A stretch of 64,000 nucleotides of DNA, from positions 7,830,350 to 7,894,349 of the forward strand of contig CM040452.1 in assembly GCA_022749755.1 (NCBI GenBank), given 5' to 3'. This document shows, piece after piece, positions 45,946 through 59,109 of this stretch. Both the position numbers and the translations under genes were made by a program. Each line of letters opens with the position of its first letter. Within the stretch, counting starts at the first letter, position 1. The notes beneath the pieces were generated by a model. The model was not told the DNA's origin. It saw nothing but the letters and a program-made list of their open reading frames with translations, and did not search any database. Source of the DNA: Azadirachta indica (lineage: Eukaryota > Streptophyta > Magnoliopsida > Sapindales > Meliaceae).

Positions 45946-47600
45946 TAGGAAATCAAATAATTATCTTTTTTATTTGATTTCATTTTACTGAATAGCATTA
46001 TTTCATTTTTTTTAAATAATAGAAAAATGAAACCATTTTGAGATAATAATATCTAGACCCTTACATTATTTATATTTCATAAAAAAATTATGTAATTTGA
46101 CTATTTGTATCGTATAAATCACTATCATTTCCACACACAATGCTGCCCTGCCTACAGCATTTATAGCAAGAAATACCGAAAATTTTAATGCTTGAAGCCA
46201 TTTTTTATATTTTACCTCGTACTTATTGCTACTTTACAATTAATCTTATTTAGTGATGTTCTAATTTTTATTATAGGAGAAATAATTATCGGTATAACTC
46301 TATTTTTATTTTTTACTTTTTGTAATGAAAAAAAAATGATGTGTAGTGGCCATCATCGACTAAAATTTTGAGTTTCAAACTCCATCATTAATTCTTGACG
46401 CAACAATTGTTTGATACCACCATGCTATATTTTATTTGAATGTGTTTCGAATTTGGAAGGCATTTGAAAGTGGCTTTCAAATTTAATTTTGTATTGATGA
46501 CAGATATAATTGTGAAATAAAAAAGAGACCCAAATTGTGTGTGAACTGAAGGATTCATTTATTATTTCTTGAATGGTAGCTTGTTAGAGATTTAAAAAGA
46601 GGATTTGTCTTAGTTTTGTCTCCAAATTTATTGATATATATTAAATATATTATTAATTTATGAACCTGTGAAAGGTTTATTATTGAAACCTGCTTAGCAG
46701 AACGAGCTCGCCTCACCAACCCCTATATCTGTCGCAGGATTGAGACCCGTCTCACTTCTCCGTGGCGAAACAACGAACTCCAACGCAAGCGACAAAAAAA
46801 AAAATAAATAAATAACAATAAAATAACTAATTTTCTTATTTTTTAATTAAAAATATAAAGTTGATTAATAAATCTATCCTACATGTCTTACAATTACAAA
46901 CAGACAATTTAAGCTCAATTCTTGACTAATTTCTACTTAAAACTAAGTTTTTTTTTTTTTTTTTGTCAATTTTCAATCAGTCATCATTACTTTCCAATTA
47001 AAATCAAAATTACTTTAGAACATTTTAAAATATTTTTTACTTAACTTACATTGCTGTAAAAACATTCAAAAAAATCATATGTAATAAATAATAAATTAAT
47101 TTAACGCACATAGACTGAAAAATTTTAAAATATATATTATTAAAATCGACTACCACACATAAACTAGAAATCAGGTGAAAAAAAATTAGGTTTAACGGGC
47201 CCAAGACTTATATTAATATTAGGCTTAACTGAGAAAGAAATTGTGTCAAACAGCATACTGAATATTTCAAGGTCTCAGTATTACAAATCTATCAATTTTG
47301 GATATTATATGATTATTTTTATGTTAAATTCAAAGGTTTGAATGCATATTATTTAATAATTTCATTTGTTTGCAATTTGTTTTCCAAACAATTATACTCT
47401 TTACAAATGTTCGGTTTAACGTCCATGCTTTTCGCTTCATTAACTATAAAATTAATATATAAATTAAGAAACTAAAACAAAATAACAGAATTTTGTTTTA
47501 TTTAAAGGTAAAGAAATGTTAATTTGGGGAAACATTAAAAACTGAAAACAAATTTCAGTTTTAATCTAAAAACAACCATGATTTGAATTCTAAATCTTGT
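45946..47600. other. AT-rich spacer upstream of the PPR and defensin-like genes
   Basis: Divergent intergenic region between the PPR gene (minus) and the defensin-like gene (plus). A GC-richer island at 46680-46790 followed by an A-run has no recognisable coding content. Confidence 0.55.
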
Positions 47601-47610
47601 CTATATAAAT
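47601..47610 (+). promoter_or_regulatory. Probable TATA box of the defensin-like gene
   Basis: CTATATAAAT lies about 35-40 bp before the ATG at 47643, so the leader would be very short (about 10-15 nt). Confidence 0.5.
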
Positions 47611-47642
47611 CATCATTTTCTTATCGAAATTGTGCATAAAAC

Positions 47643-48026
47643 ATGGCAAAGCTTTCTAACGTCCATTTCTTCATTCTTCTTCTTATTTTCTCAGGTTCAA
47701 ACCTAATGCTTAAAAATTTTTTTTGTATTTTTATTTTTGTTTCTTAGTTTATTAAATTACTAAGCATATTAATTGTTTCATCATAAAAAACTTCACCCAT
47801 TTATTATTATTATTATATATTTTAATTTATTTTTGCAGCTACATTAATGGTGCATCGTGCAAGTACACAACCAAATAGATGCAATACAGAAGAATTATAT
47901 TCCAATGGATGCACGATTATGGATTGTGTCAACAAATGCCGCCAACAACGTGGTCAAAATGGAGTTTGTAACTCAAATCCTGCAGGGACTGGTTCTGCTT
48001 GTTTTTGTTTTCGGAATTGTCGTTGA
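47643..48026 (+). CDS. Defensin-like secreted cysteine-rich peptide (two exons)
   Basis: Exons 47643-47694 and 47839-48026 with GT-AG borders join in phase 1 to give 79 residues. The first 17 are hydrophobic (MAKLSNVHFFILLLIFS) and, with the start of exon 2, form a signal peptide likely cut near the AST/QPN region. The mature part has eight cysteines spaced C-x9-C-x4-C-x3-C-x9-C-x10-C-x1-C-x3-C, ending in CR. The C-x3-C and C-x1-C pair is the cysteine-stabilised alpha-beta signature, with an extra outer disulphide as in plant defensin-like (DEFL/LCR) peptides. The intron sits within the signal region, as usual for that family. Members act in defence or in pollen-pistil signalling; which applies here cannot be told. 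Exon 2 is short and the other-frame ORF at 47857-48039 is a shadow. Confidence 0.87.
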
Positions 48027-50148
48027 TTTATCATTTTAAAATATTTAACATTTTACTAATTTATATATTATTAATGTATATTTATGCTACAATTAAATAA
48101 AATAAATAAATAAATGTTAAACTCGTTACTTTATGCTTCTATAAGTAAACCCATTTCACCATCCCAACATTATTCATATGTAACTCAGGTTTTATAGCCG
48201 CACACACACTGATTCACTCAGGCTTTAGTTAAGTAATAAACTATTATTTGCAAAGAGTACGTGAGAGACCAAAAAACTCAGATATTGGACACCATGAATA
48301 AGTCTAGTTTGTTGTGTAGTATTTGTTTTTCCTGTTTAAAAGTTGAACCAACAGAAATTTGAAATTGATTAAAATTTAAATATGATTAATATGTCTGTTT
48401 TTTTTATCTTACATTTATGAATATAAATTTTAGGTTACTTGTTTTAATAAAAATGAAAATTTTAAAACTGATGTTAAGCTATTGATGTATATAAATGTTA
48501 AGTAATAAGTTAAGTATATTATTAATGAATAAAATATTTAATTTATTTAAAGGTTTTGTTGTTTATATTTAAGTTAAAATTTTTAATTTAATTATATTCA
48601 AATATTTTAATAAATATTAACTCAGACATAAGTTAAACAACAAATAACTCTTAAATATCTAAATAAATATATTCATATTTCAATCAGAAGAACAAATATG
48701 CTCTAATTCTACATCTAAATTTATAGTTTTCTACGTTTTCATTCTACATCGTACTATTTTCTTTCTAAGTAAAGGAAGGAAGGGTCAAAGGTAAACGATA
48801 TTTTATTACTTAAAATTTTGCTAATTAATCTAATAAGTTCCACTAGTTATGAAAATATCTGAAGTGTCTTAGTCTACTAACTTGTATCGATTGTTTAGAT
48901 TAAAAGGCATGGTTTTATAGTTTTACTCCTATTGATTATTAATTATGTCTATGTGATTATTTGACGTAAAAGGATTGTCCACATGCCATCTTGCTATTGG
49001 TCAATTACAACTGAGTTTAATGAGTTATAAATTGTCACCACTGACCTCTACTAACTATTCTCTAATATTATCCGTTCAAATTATTATGAATATTATTAAA
49101 ATTCTTATTGAATTTTTTATGTAATAGTGCTAATTTGCTCTCTGACTCATATTAAAAAAAAAAAACTTTTTTTCAATGCCATTGTATTGTAATTAATTAA
49201 TTTGATCTCAATCAATATGTCTAACAAATTAAATACAAATGTAATAGTTGCAATATATGAGTAGCCAATACCAAGGCCCATAAATTCAATCCATCAACGC
49301 AGCAAGTGTTCTTTCTCCTCATACACCACTTTCCATTCCACCCTTCAAGCCAAGCAATTTTGATCTTCCCCGCTTGTTACATCATTCCATTACATCCTTC
49401 AACACTTCATCAATTACAACTAAAATTGCAAATTATGACTCTGTCTTCACTAAGACTCAATACCAACAAAAGACTCTTCTCTATTTCGTCGTCTATAAAT
49501 TTTAAAGTCCTCTTCTTCAACAATTTCATTGTTCTTCTTAACCTTTTTGACTTTCGAATTAGTTTTGAGAACATGCTGTTGGACACTTTCTTTTCAATAT
49601 TTATGTAACCCTTAGACTTGGGAAAAAAAGGCTCAACTGAACTGAACTAAACTAAATAATTCAGTTTGATTGTTAAAACAAGTTTGATTCTATTCGATTT
49701 GAAACTTATCAGTTCAGTTTGAGTTTTAGTTTCTAAAAATCGATTAAGACTTAATTTAGGAAGGAGATATTTTCATATAAGTTTTTAAAATTTATAAAAA
49801 TTATAAATAAAGATAAAATTTTAGCAAATTTACAAAATTCACATAAAAAAAGGGGATTTATTTAAATTTTACAAAAAATTTTTCTTTTTATAATTTTGAT
49901 AAATTTAAGAGATTTATATAAAAACATTCCTTAAAAACTGTAACCGACTTGAGGAGGCTAGAAATGAACTATGAAATTAAATGGGACTAAATCGAATTAA
50001 TTTGATTTAGTTTGATTCGATTTCGCAGTTGGATCAAGTAGGGCTCGAATCTTAGAACCAAAATCTACTTCGATTCAAGTCAATTTTTAAGAAACTCAAT
50101 TGAACCTGAATTTGTGCATCCTTAATAACCCTCCAGCAAATGATCAAT
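48027..50148. other. AT-rich spacer
   Basis: No gene supported. 49640-50090 has repeated 'gtttgattc/gattcgattt' words like those seen in decayed plant repeats. The ORF 49306-49608 has no recognisable domain. Confidence 0.5.
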
Positions 50149-51734
50149 TTATAGAACGATTTGTTTCACTTCTTTTAGAAAATTCGAATCCCTCCTACAA
50201 TTTTCATCCAAAAACTTATAAAATTCTTCTTCCGCTTCGTCCACCACCCAGAACCCTTTCTTATCATGTAACCAGTCAGCAACAGTATTTATTGCAAGCA
50301 ACAAACTTCTACTTACTATCCCATATGGTTGTTCTACAAACAAAACCACCTCCATATTTTTGAACTGAACAAAGTCTTTGCTTCTTTCCACTAATGAATA
50401 TGCTACATCGGCCACATAGCATGATGTCTCTGAAATCAAATCCAATATCATTCTTTTTAGTTCCTAAAAGCATTCAGTTTTCTAATAACATCACTACCCT
50501 CCATCCTGAGTAAGACATCAATTACCCTGGAATCTCCTCTCAAACTCGATGCTATTACTTCTTCAAGAACAGCTTCACTAGGGATGACTACACTCGTAAT
50601 TTCATTAGCTTTATTACTCTCAATGTACTCATCGTTACTAATCTTCGTCCCATAATCCTCCCTCATCATAACCTTTCTCGGGTCTTTGGCAAACACAAAC
50701 ACCCTTCATTACATCATCACAATTGCCGTGCTATATTTTGCCTATCTTCTTCCCAAGATTTTCCTTCAGATTCCCTAAATCTTTTTATTCAAACAACAAA
50801 GAATTGTAACTTCTTCAGTATTTATTAACCCTCTTCTCTATTTTCTTCAAATTTCTCTCACATTTCTTGAGCCCATCTTTCAGAAAAGAAACATCTCGCT
50901 AAGCCAGAGGCATGGAATGAGTCAAAGCAACATTCATCATAATCAAATTCAATTATATAACTTTTGGGTGGAGTCTTTTCAACAGCTTCGAATATTTTAA
51001 TCCATGCCCAGAAACAGGCCTATCGAAGCTTCCACCACGCAGCTCTTGAATTCCCACACCTTTCAATTCCTGGATTTTCATTCCAAGAATAACAATGATC
51101 ATGTTGATTGTAGAGGCGTTCTCACCATTATCATTCTCAAGAAAATATTTGTAGGCTTCAAAATTCATACGCAGCCCTCTTCCCTATCAGATATCATTAC
51201 CATAACATCAACAAACAAGCGAGAGATAGGAATTCCAGCTTCAATGGCTCCTCTCTTTATTGCTTCCACTTCTTCATTTTCTTCTTTCTTGAAACCATTG
51301 ACTTTAAATTCAAGGAGTCTCAGGAACAGATGCATTCTGACAACAACCCAGCAATCTTCTATCAACAAGCGGCTATTGGATCCCACCTCTCCGCCGTTCT
51401 GAGTCATCGGCTTGTTCACCGTATCCTTGTATATATCCTCATCTCTTTCAAGACTTTCAACTCCTTTAAAAAATTCATCAATTCCCAAACTCGACTCATC
51501 GTTCTGTTTTGGCAGCTTTTTAAACTCTTTCTTCAAAATTTCTTGACCAAGCTTCACCGATTGAACTTCAAGTTCGAAGTCATCTGGATCTTTGCCTTCA
51601 TCTTTACTCCAAACGAGGTCATCTTGAATTATCGTGCCATCTTCGCGTTTCATCAAGTTAATAATCTGTCTATCCACATATTGAATGGAACGAGTCAATC
51701 TCTTATTTGTTGTAACAATTCTATGATCTTCCAT
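50149..51734 (-). pseudogene. Decayed gene of unknown family, coiled-coil rich
   Basis: The minus strand shows consecutive open pieces in different frames: 51734-51165 (189 codons, MEDHRIVTTNKRL start), 51168-50953, 50702-50457 and 50451-50149. The first two overlap by ATGA. Between 50950 and 50760 the text reads like one Lys/Glu-rich coiled coil (SFLKDGLKKCERNLKKIEKR) broken by stops. Continuous charged, protein-like composition across frame changes suggests one former gene of about 500 codons. I do not recognise the family. A TATA-like 'tatattatataaa' lies near 51846 upstream. It could instead be a real multi-exon gene whose introns I cannot place. Confidence 0.5.
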
Positions 51735-54700
51735 GGGATTGGTGTTTTTGTTTCAAAGTAAGAGTAATTTTTGCAGAAAAAGTGAGAGCTTTTCGTGATT
51801 TCTTGGTCTCTTGTTCTCTCATAGATAACAGAGCTTCTCTTCTTTATATTATATAAATATACGAAAGGAGTTACAGAATTTGGCACTAAAAAGTTGTTTA
51901 TGAATAACTGATTTTAGTTACATTCAATTAATTGGGTCAAAATTCAGCAACTTTCACCTCATCTGCAGCTTAGATGTCAGTTACATTCAATTAATTGGAG
52001 AGTTTTCAAGTGAATTGCAAGCCTTAAACGCTTAGGCTCGGCTCAACCCATGGCAGTCAAACCTTTGCATGGCTTGAGCCAAGCTTTTACAAAACCCGGA
52101 CCGCATTCCTGACGGGCTGAGGCAGCCCTCCTAACCTATCCATTCGATAATTCGTAAGAGAAAATCTTACAATTTTAGTTCAACTACTCAATTAAATTAT
52201 GAAACATGTATTAATTTTAAATTAAATATACATGTGAAAAAATTTAATTAATAGACTTACAATCAGATTAATTCTTAAATTTTTTGATCCGGTTTAACCT
52301 TACACAAAAATAAAAAATTCTTAAATTTATTACATTCAAACATAGAATTTTGAAAAATATATACAATTACCTTACCACTATATCACTCCTAATTATTTAT
52401 TAAAATAGGTAAATGTAATATATTTAATCAAGAATAAGTACTTTACTCATATTATTAAAAATATTATTTTTGAATTGTTAATTGATATGAAAAATAGTAA
52501 AATCTAACAATAATTTTATCTTAATAATTATTTATATATAATTTTATACCATTATTTTCTTTATAATTGTTTGAAAGAACAACAATTCTTTTCAATATTA
52601 TCATTTTTAAATTCTAATAAAATAAATTTGATATAAGTGTAACTATTTTATTTAAAAATTAATTTTAAAAAGTTTCAAAAATCTTATTTATTTTTTTTTT
52701 ACACATAAATATTATTATTATTTAATATTAAGTCAATAATCTAAATTATATATGGGTAATCGTAGTTATTTTAAATTAAAAAATTATCATACATATATAA
52801 CATAAAATTTTTAAAAATAAAGAGTACATTGATAAAAAAATTCTAAGTATCACAAAAATGCATTTAAAGTACTAAATTTATTGACTTGATTACATATTTA
52901 AAGTATTTAACAAAAAAATAACCCTACAGTTATCAGTTTTTAATTTGTTATTAAAAAATATATCATCAACTTTAATTTTTTATCAAATATCATCATATAA
53001 ATCAGATTTTTATATCTTTTCAATAATGATAAATTAATTATTTATATGAGAAATCATCATTTCAAATGTCAAAAGTAATCTAATAAAAATAAATATTTAA
53101 ATTTTTATAAATTAATTGTTAAAATAAGATAAGAACAAATTTATCTTAAACATGCATTGATATATTGTATTATTATAAATTATAAAGCCCGCATGCAATC
53201 TTTAGACGTAATATGATTATATAAATAACTAATATAATTAATATATTATTATATAATTACTTAAACAAATTTATATAAATTGACTTAATTAGTTATATTT
53301 GTTAATATATTTATTGTTATATTATATTAATTATAAGTAAGTATGATTAATTATTATATTACATATTCATAATTACACATTGAAGAGATATCTAAAACGT
53401 TTAGTTATGTTATGATTAAAGTATAAACAATTATTGTATCTTATTATAAATTTTAATTGTTTAGTACTATCAATATTTTATTTGATAAATAAGAAAATAA
53501 AATCTGAAAAGAACTTTAAGAATTTCTTTCTTTTTTAACTTTGTATTACTATTTAAATTATTAAATTTATTGACTTGACTACATATTTAAATTATTTAAC
53601 AAAAATTAGTTCCAACAATTATTAATTATTAATTTGTTATTAAAAATATATAATCAATTTTTAATCTTTTATCAAATATCATAATAGAAATAAGATTTTT
53701 ATATCTTTTGAATAATAATAAATTATTTATTTATATATATAGAATCATCATTTCACATACCATCAAAATAATATGATAAAATATATATTTAATTTCTTCA
53801 TAAATTAATTGTTAGACATAAGATAAATAATAATAATTATCAATTTGATCGATACAATCTATATAAAATATTACAGCTAACAAAAAATTTCAGAATAAAA
53901 TATCAAATATGATCGATAATTTACCATAATATTTTTATTAACCTATGTAAATAGGAAAATAAATAAGTGTAGTAGTAAATTATGATATAATTTTTAAATA
54001 GAATTGATAAAGTTAGGGAAATCAATTAAATTAATCTTAAGATTTTTTATTTTTTGATAATTTTACATAAAAATATTTTATTTGATAAATAAGAAAATGA
54101 AATCTAAAGAGAAAAAAATCTTTAGGAATTTGTTTATTTTATTAATCTTATATTAATATATTATAACATATAAATTCATTAATTACAAGTTATTATTCTG
54201 TTTGACATCAATTTTTATTTTACCAATATTTATTGTTCTAAATTTAATGAGTAATAATTATTCAATTTTATTAGTTTTTAATTATTTTAATAAATTTATT
54301 TGTTAAGAAATAAATTTAAAATTTTTTTAAGATTGATTAAATTGAGATATGTAAATAATTATAAAGGATTTAATTGAATAAATTAAAAATCTATAAACTT
54401 TTTTTAAGGACTTGTTTGACTAAAATGAAAATTATATAACTTTTATAATCATTTAGTAAATAAAAAGAATACTTATGTAATTAACTAAACATAATTTCAA
54501 TTTAAAAACAAAGATTTTAGACGAGAATGAAAATTTTGAATCTCTTGACCTCACACAATCCATCAACAAAATAACTAATAATTTCAAAATATTTACTTAT
54601 AATAAAAAGTTGGGAATGAGAGTACACTTATAATTAGAAATGACTCAAAATATTTAGGCTTATTAATGCAAAAGAAGAGATTAATATGAACAAACTAAGA

Positions 54701-55580
54701 GATCATAGGCTTTACATCATTCTCTTAAATTACTTATGAGAATTTGACTCCCGAGAAACATAGCAAATGATTATAGAATTGGAGAATTGGAAAAAAAAAA
54801 TAAAAAATCATGATAACTAATTAATTACATATTATAAAAATAAATCGAAATAAAAATTGTCTTTTTTCTTTTCTTCTTTTGTCAATCAACTCTTTTTTCT
54901 TAACCGTTTCTTTTGTCTTCGTTAATAGACAAAGAATTGAATATCGTAAAACAAGAATTTTTCTTTCTCTTTTCATTCATTTTATATTATAACAATATTC
55001 CATCAAAAAATTTCTTTCATACATTCCTGGGCTATGCTCCGGGCTAGGAAACCACCATTGTTTTTAGAAATAAATTTATTTATAATAGAAAGGAAACTTT
55101 TTTGTTTTAAAATCTAAATAATATTCATTATATCAACATTCATCAAAAAATAAAATTGTTTCCAATATTTGATCAATTGAAATATCTTGAAACAATATTT
55201 TTTTTAACTACATTTAAATACAAAGTGGATTCTTCTTCTATTTCTGTATTTTTTTTTTATTTATAGGCGTAATACTTTATAATAAAACTCATGCATGATA
55301 AGAATACTAAATCTTATAGAATCTAGAAATGATATTAGTTCATTTCTCAATTCACAGATGAAAAAAATGACAAACAGAAGGAAAAAATAAGAACACATCT
55401 ATTCCCTTTCAATATCTTTCATGCGAACTATTTTCAATATATACTCAATTCTGCTTATGCAGAGGGACCATCTAATTTATTTTTATCTAAGATATTGCTC
55501 TAATAAGTAGAAAGTATTTTAAAATAGAAAACAAAAAGGAATTTTACTAACTGAGATTGTTGATTCTACTTTACCAAAGT
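51735..55580. other. Extremely AT-rich spacer with diverged tandem repeat
   Basis: No gene seen. It contains a duplicated segment (52868-53125 and 53563-53835) and a 20-bp word around 'acattcaattaattgg' repeated at about 51920 and 51973. Confidence 0.55.
52868..53835 (+). repeat. Diverged direct repeat (52868-53125 and 53563-53835)
   Basis: Both copies run 'aaatttattgacttgactacatattta', 'aatttgttattaaaa', 'ttttatcaaatatcat', 'tttttatatctttt', 'aatcatcatttca' and 'cataaattaattgtta' in the same order (small variations). Period is about 695 bp. A third partial echo lies near 54060-54140. Confidence 0.7.
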
Positions 55581-57189
55581 CACTAATACAAAGAGGGAAG
55601 GAACAAAGCGACGATCTGATAGGCTCAGTTCAATGAACTAACTCCACAAAAATGATTTCATAAAACATCACATGCTTGAAAGTTGATGCTAAGAATCATC
55701 TCATACAACCTTGGGATACCAAATTCCCCACAGCATAGGTGTATAATATAATAAATTCATGTGTCTGAAGAACACAAGAAAAGGCTGAATTACAGCATGA
55801 ACATAACAGAATAAGAAAAACACCAACACAACCTACTGCAACCAGAGTCAAGCTGTAAAAGCCACAGCCCAGCAGCTGAGAAGCAGAACCAAAGGAGCAG
55901 TAGAGAAGCAAAAACAAGAAACAGAGAGCTAAGAGAAACAAGCAGGGAAGCACTTTAAAAGCATCTTTCTATCATAAACTAATGTCCTAGAGATCCTTAT
56001 TAACTAAAAAATTAATTAAGAATGCTCTCTGGTCTCGTCCATTGACATGGTTCTATGAACTTGCTTCCTTTTGTGCATATAAAGAGTTATATTACCTATT
56101 ATCATGGCTTCTATCTCAGTGAATTTCGGAACACGCTTGGATCCACAAGTTCCAGGAGATGTCCTTGTTCTTGCAGGACATATGTAACCAATACGAACAC
56201 TATATAAGCTTCTGCTTTAGAAAAATTCAATTCTCAACTCTTTCTCTTGGCTGCAGTACCCGGAACCACACCATTTTCTTCTCAGCCAATGCAGCACCAC
56301 CTTTCCCTCGGCTGGCTGGCGTGTTCTTGGCACTTGAATTCTCTGTTCCCTTTAGTTCTACTTGAATAATTCCTTGAAAATATTAGGCACAGATTAAAAC
56401 TCACCAACCACATAACAGTGACAAGTGGGGTCCAATATATGTAGCAATATCTAGGTACCAACCTTTAGAATTCAGACTTTGCGGTTCAGATTGCAGGTTC
56501 TTGCCATTTGTTTTATCTACTGACACATTTAAAAAAGGAAGTCAACACCATAACTACAGAAAAAGACTAGGTTCTGGCAGCACTGATGTGCCAGTAAAAT
56601 TTTTTCTGTTCTTTTTAAAATTTTTTAATGAAGTTTTGCAAGCTTAAGGCAACACTTGTTTGTAACAATATTCAGATTGATAAGAATAAATCAATAGGTA
56701 TCACCTACAATGCCTCGTTCAGATTTTTATATGGAACAGAAAAATGTCTTAGTCTGGGACTCTCCAACAGGAATGGTAAAACCATGTCAGAGAAGACTTT
56801 CTACATGCAGTGCTAGTTCCTCTCATTCAGTCTGCTCCATATGATTGGTATTTCCTCCAATGCAGGAAGGAATGTGAAAATGGAATTTCCAGCAAGCAAA
56901 ATAATCACAAGTAAAAACTGAATCTAATTCAAACATAGTCCATTCACAATTTTAATGGCCAAGAGCTGAGCCATTTTAATTTTGTAGGATATCCAGGTTG
57001 GGGTTATGATGATAATGACGGCTGGTTTCTGTGACAGAGGATCGGGAAAGTGCCAGTGCCTCAATAATCCTGGTTAACAACCTCTCAAAGGACAAGACAC
57101 ATTAATAATGTAATGCAGCAGAAGAGTCAACCATGTGATAACAAACCAATTTTAATTTATATGCAAGAGTAAAAATTACCCGCATCCTC

Positions 57190-57543
57190 TGTGTCTGAAG
57201 AAATTTCTTCTTCACACTGCCAATGTATCCTCATCCTCTTCTTTCTACTCATCATCAGATGGTTCTAGAATTGCAGCAATCTGCTTTGTGGTTTCCTTTT
57301 TTCTTTCCCAGTAGTTGTACCAGATCAGCAGCTCATACCATATTTTCTGCCAGCGTATTCGCATGCCCCTTATATACAAAATACTCATAAATAATCTAAA
57401 AGTATGAAAAATTAGTAATATCATTTTGTATATTAAGTAGGTACAGGTACCAAAACTCTTGAGAGTTCAACAATAGTATCAACGTCCTCCTGGCTTATGG
57501 GCCAAACATTCATGAACTCCACAACTTTCTTAACAGCTTTATC
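57190..57543 (-). pseudogene. RFC1: RFC1 C-terminal exons, remnant B
   Basis: Here the first exon is in one frame after the AG acceptor: DKAVKKVVEFMNVWPISQED, then VDTIVELS. Farther on come QIAAILEPSDDE and EEEISSDTED with a stop and frameshifts. It mirrors remnant A at 43161-43540 but differs by independent lesions, so both derive from one RFC1 3' end duplicated with the PPR gene. Identification rests on the order of RFC1 C-terminal motifs known from plants. Confidence 0.78.
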
Positions 57544-58656
57544 CTGGTCATTAAATCATACAGAAAATAGCAATCACAAAAAGGCTTGTGGAGAACTGTT
57601 TCAAAGTAGTCAAAGGCAAAGGTTTCCCTCAACGGGTTAAGTCCCAATATCACCTAAAATGATAATTCCTGGCAAGATGCTTGCTGTGTAACATGAGATA
57701 GCAACAACTAAAAATACTTAGGAGATATATCAATAATATATCTAGCAAAATTTCACATCAAGGATTATGTCAGTCTTCAATCATTCATCAAATCTCTTAG
57801 AAATGTCCTTTGACAGCAGTTGATCGCTTATTATTTCAACATATTCATATCTCAGCATCTGCAGGAAGTGTAATGTTAAATGAGTACCGTATAGGCCAAC
57901 CATCTCCCGTCCCGATACTCTAACTTTGTCCAGATTTATACATTTTTGTCTCAATACTAAGTTTCAGGATACTACCACAAGAAAGACTTTTTTCTTTCTT
58001 AATTCTGATTAACAGCATATGCATCAAGATATCTTCTTACCAGTTAAAAGTGTAGAACAAGAACAACCAACAGAAACTTATCAGTAACCTCATTCGGTTA
58101 GCTTCCAGGTAAACAGTGCCTAAAGAATCTAAGGGCCCGTTTGTTACTATTTTTCAAAGCCAGTTTTCATTTTCATTTTCTAAAAACAAACAAAATATTG
58201 TTCGGTTGCTGTTTTTCAAAAATGATTTATTCAACAAAAGATATGAGTTTACACTTCTTACTATAAAATAGAAAAAATTTAGCTGTTCTACTCAGTTTTG
58301 AAAAACAACAAGCAGACTAAAAACTTATCACTACTGTAATTTAATTTACTAAGAGTAATGAATCATTACATATTAGAGTTGTAAAAAAACTAAATAGTAT
58401 AAATCTGAAAAGATATTGAGGACAATAGACCATAGTATTGTATTTTCTTCTATCTAATACTTTGGTACTGCTTACCCACAATCTCACAGAAAAATTAAAA
58501 AAAAATAAAAAAAGAAAGAAGAAACTAAAAAGTGTGCAGCTCCAATACTAGCCAAGGGTCATGCTTTGCAGCCAACTTGTAGATTCCAGCTAAGCACTAT
58601 GGGAATTGCTACCAACAACAAAATGCAACCCATCCAACAAACAATTTTAAGCTGAC

Positions 58657-58704
58657 CTCTAAGGACCTCACTGCATCAGCCAGATTGTCAAATATGGGTG
58701 ACAT
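58657..58704 (-). other. 16-codon tail after PPR copy B, ends at splice donor
   Basis: Reads MSPIFDNLADAVRSLE and ends at GAG|gtcagc, the same length and phase as the tails at 43817 and 12637. Confidence 0.6.
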
Positions 58705-58892
58705 GCTTATTCAAAATCATCACCTTCCGGTCTTGTAGAATCTTTGACAGCAAATGAAGGAAGTAAATTCAGATTTTCACGATATTTTTCATCCTTTGCA
58801 AGTAATCCTGTAACAATGCCAAATGTTGATGAATCTGGCATCACATTTCTCTCCACCATTTTGTGAAGAAGTTCAACCACTTTTTGGGTATC

Positions 58893-58897
58893 ATTAT
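58893..58897. repeat. Target-site duplication, left
   Basis: ATTAT, repeated at 63899-63903. The empty site in the intact PPR gene has one ATTAT. Confidence 0.92.
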
Positions 58898-59087
58898 TGT
58901 AGGTTTTTAGGATGAAAACAAGTACATTATATATAGAAGAGAAAACCGCCACATAGAAATTCCACCAAATCAGAAAATCTTATAATTAATAAATCTCTAG
59001 GCTAGAAAATAGGAAACAAAAAGCTAATCAAATCTGCAATAATTAATTCAAATTTTGTTTCCTAACTTATTTCTTAAAAATCTGACA
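58898..59087 (-). repeat. 3' LTR of copia copy 1
   Basis: 190 bp, starts TGTCAGATTTTTAAG on the minus strand. It lacks 30 bp present in the partner, between two AAAC words. Confidence 0.93.
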
Positions 59088-59109
59088 CCCTCCTCAAGTT
59101 GGAGCATCC

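Larger units (their letters stand above)
55581..58706 (-). repeat. Downstream flank of the PPR unit, copy B (partner 41623-43866)
   Basis: Collinear with 41623-43866 in the same orientation, with scattered substitutions and indels. It has about 820 extra bp at about 57765-58590, including a GGGCCCGTTTGTTAC word at 58134 that resembles MITE ends. The short ORFs inside (55696-55953, 56159-56365) have no support. Confidence 0.9.

Noticed and set aside
46330..46800. Possible SINE (box-B-like words and an A-run)
   Set aside because: The box-like words are on conflicting strands and no target duplication was found.
47857..48039. 60-codon ORF
   Set aside because: Out-of-frame shadow of the defensin-like exon 2.
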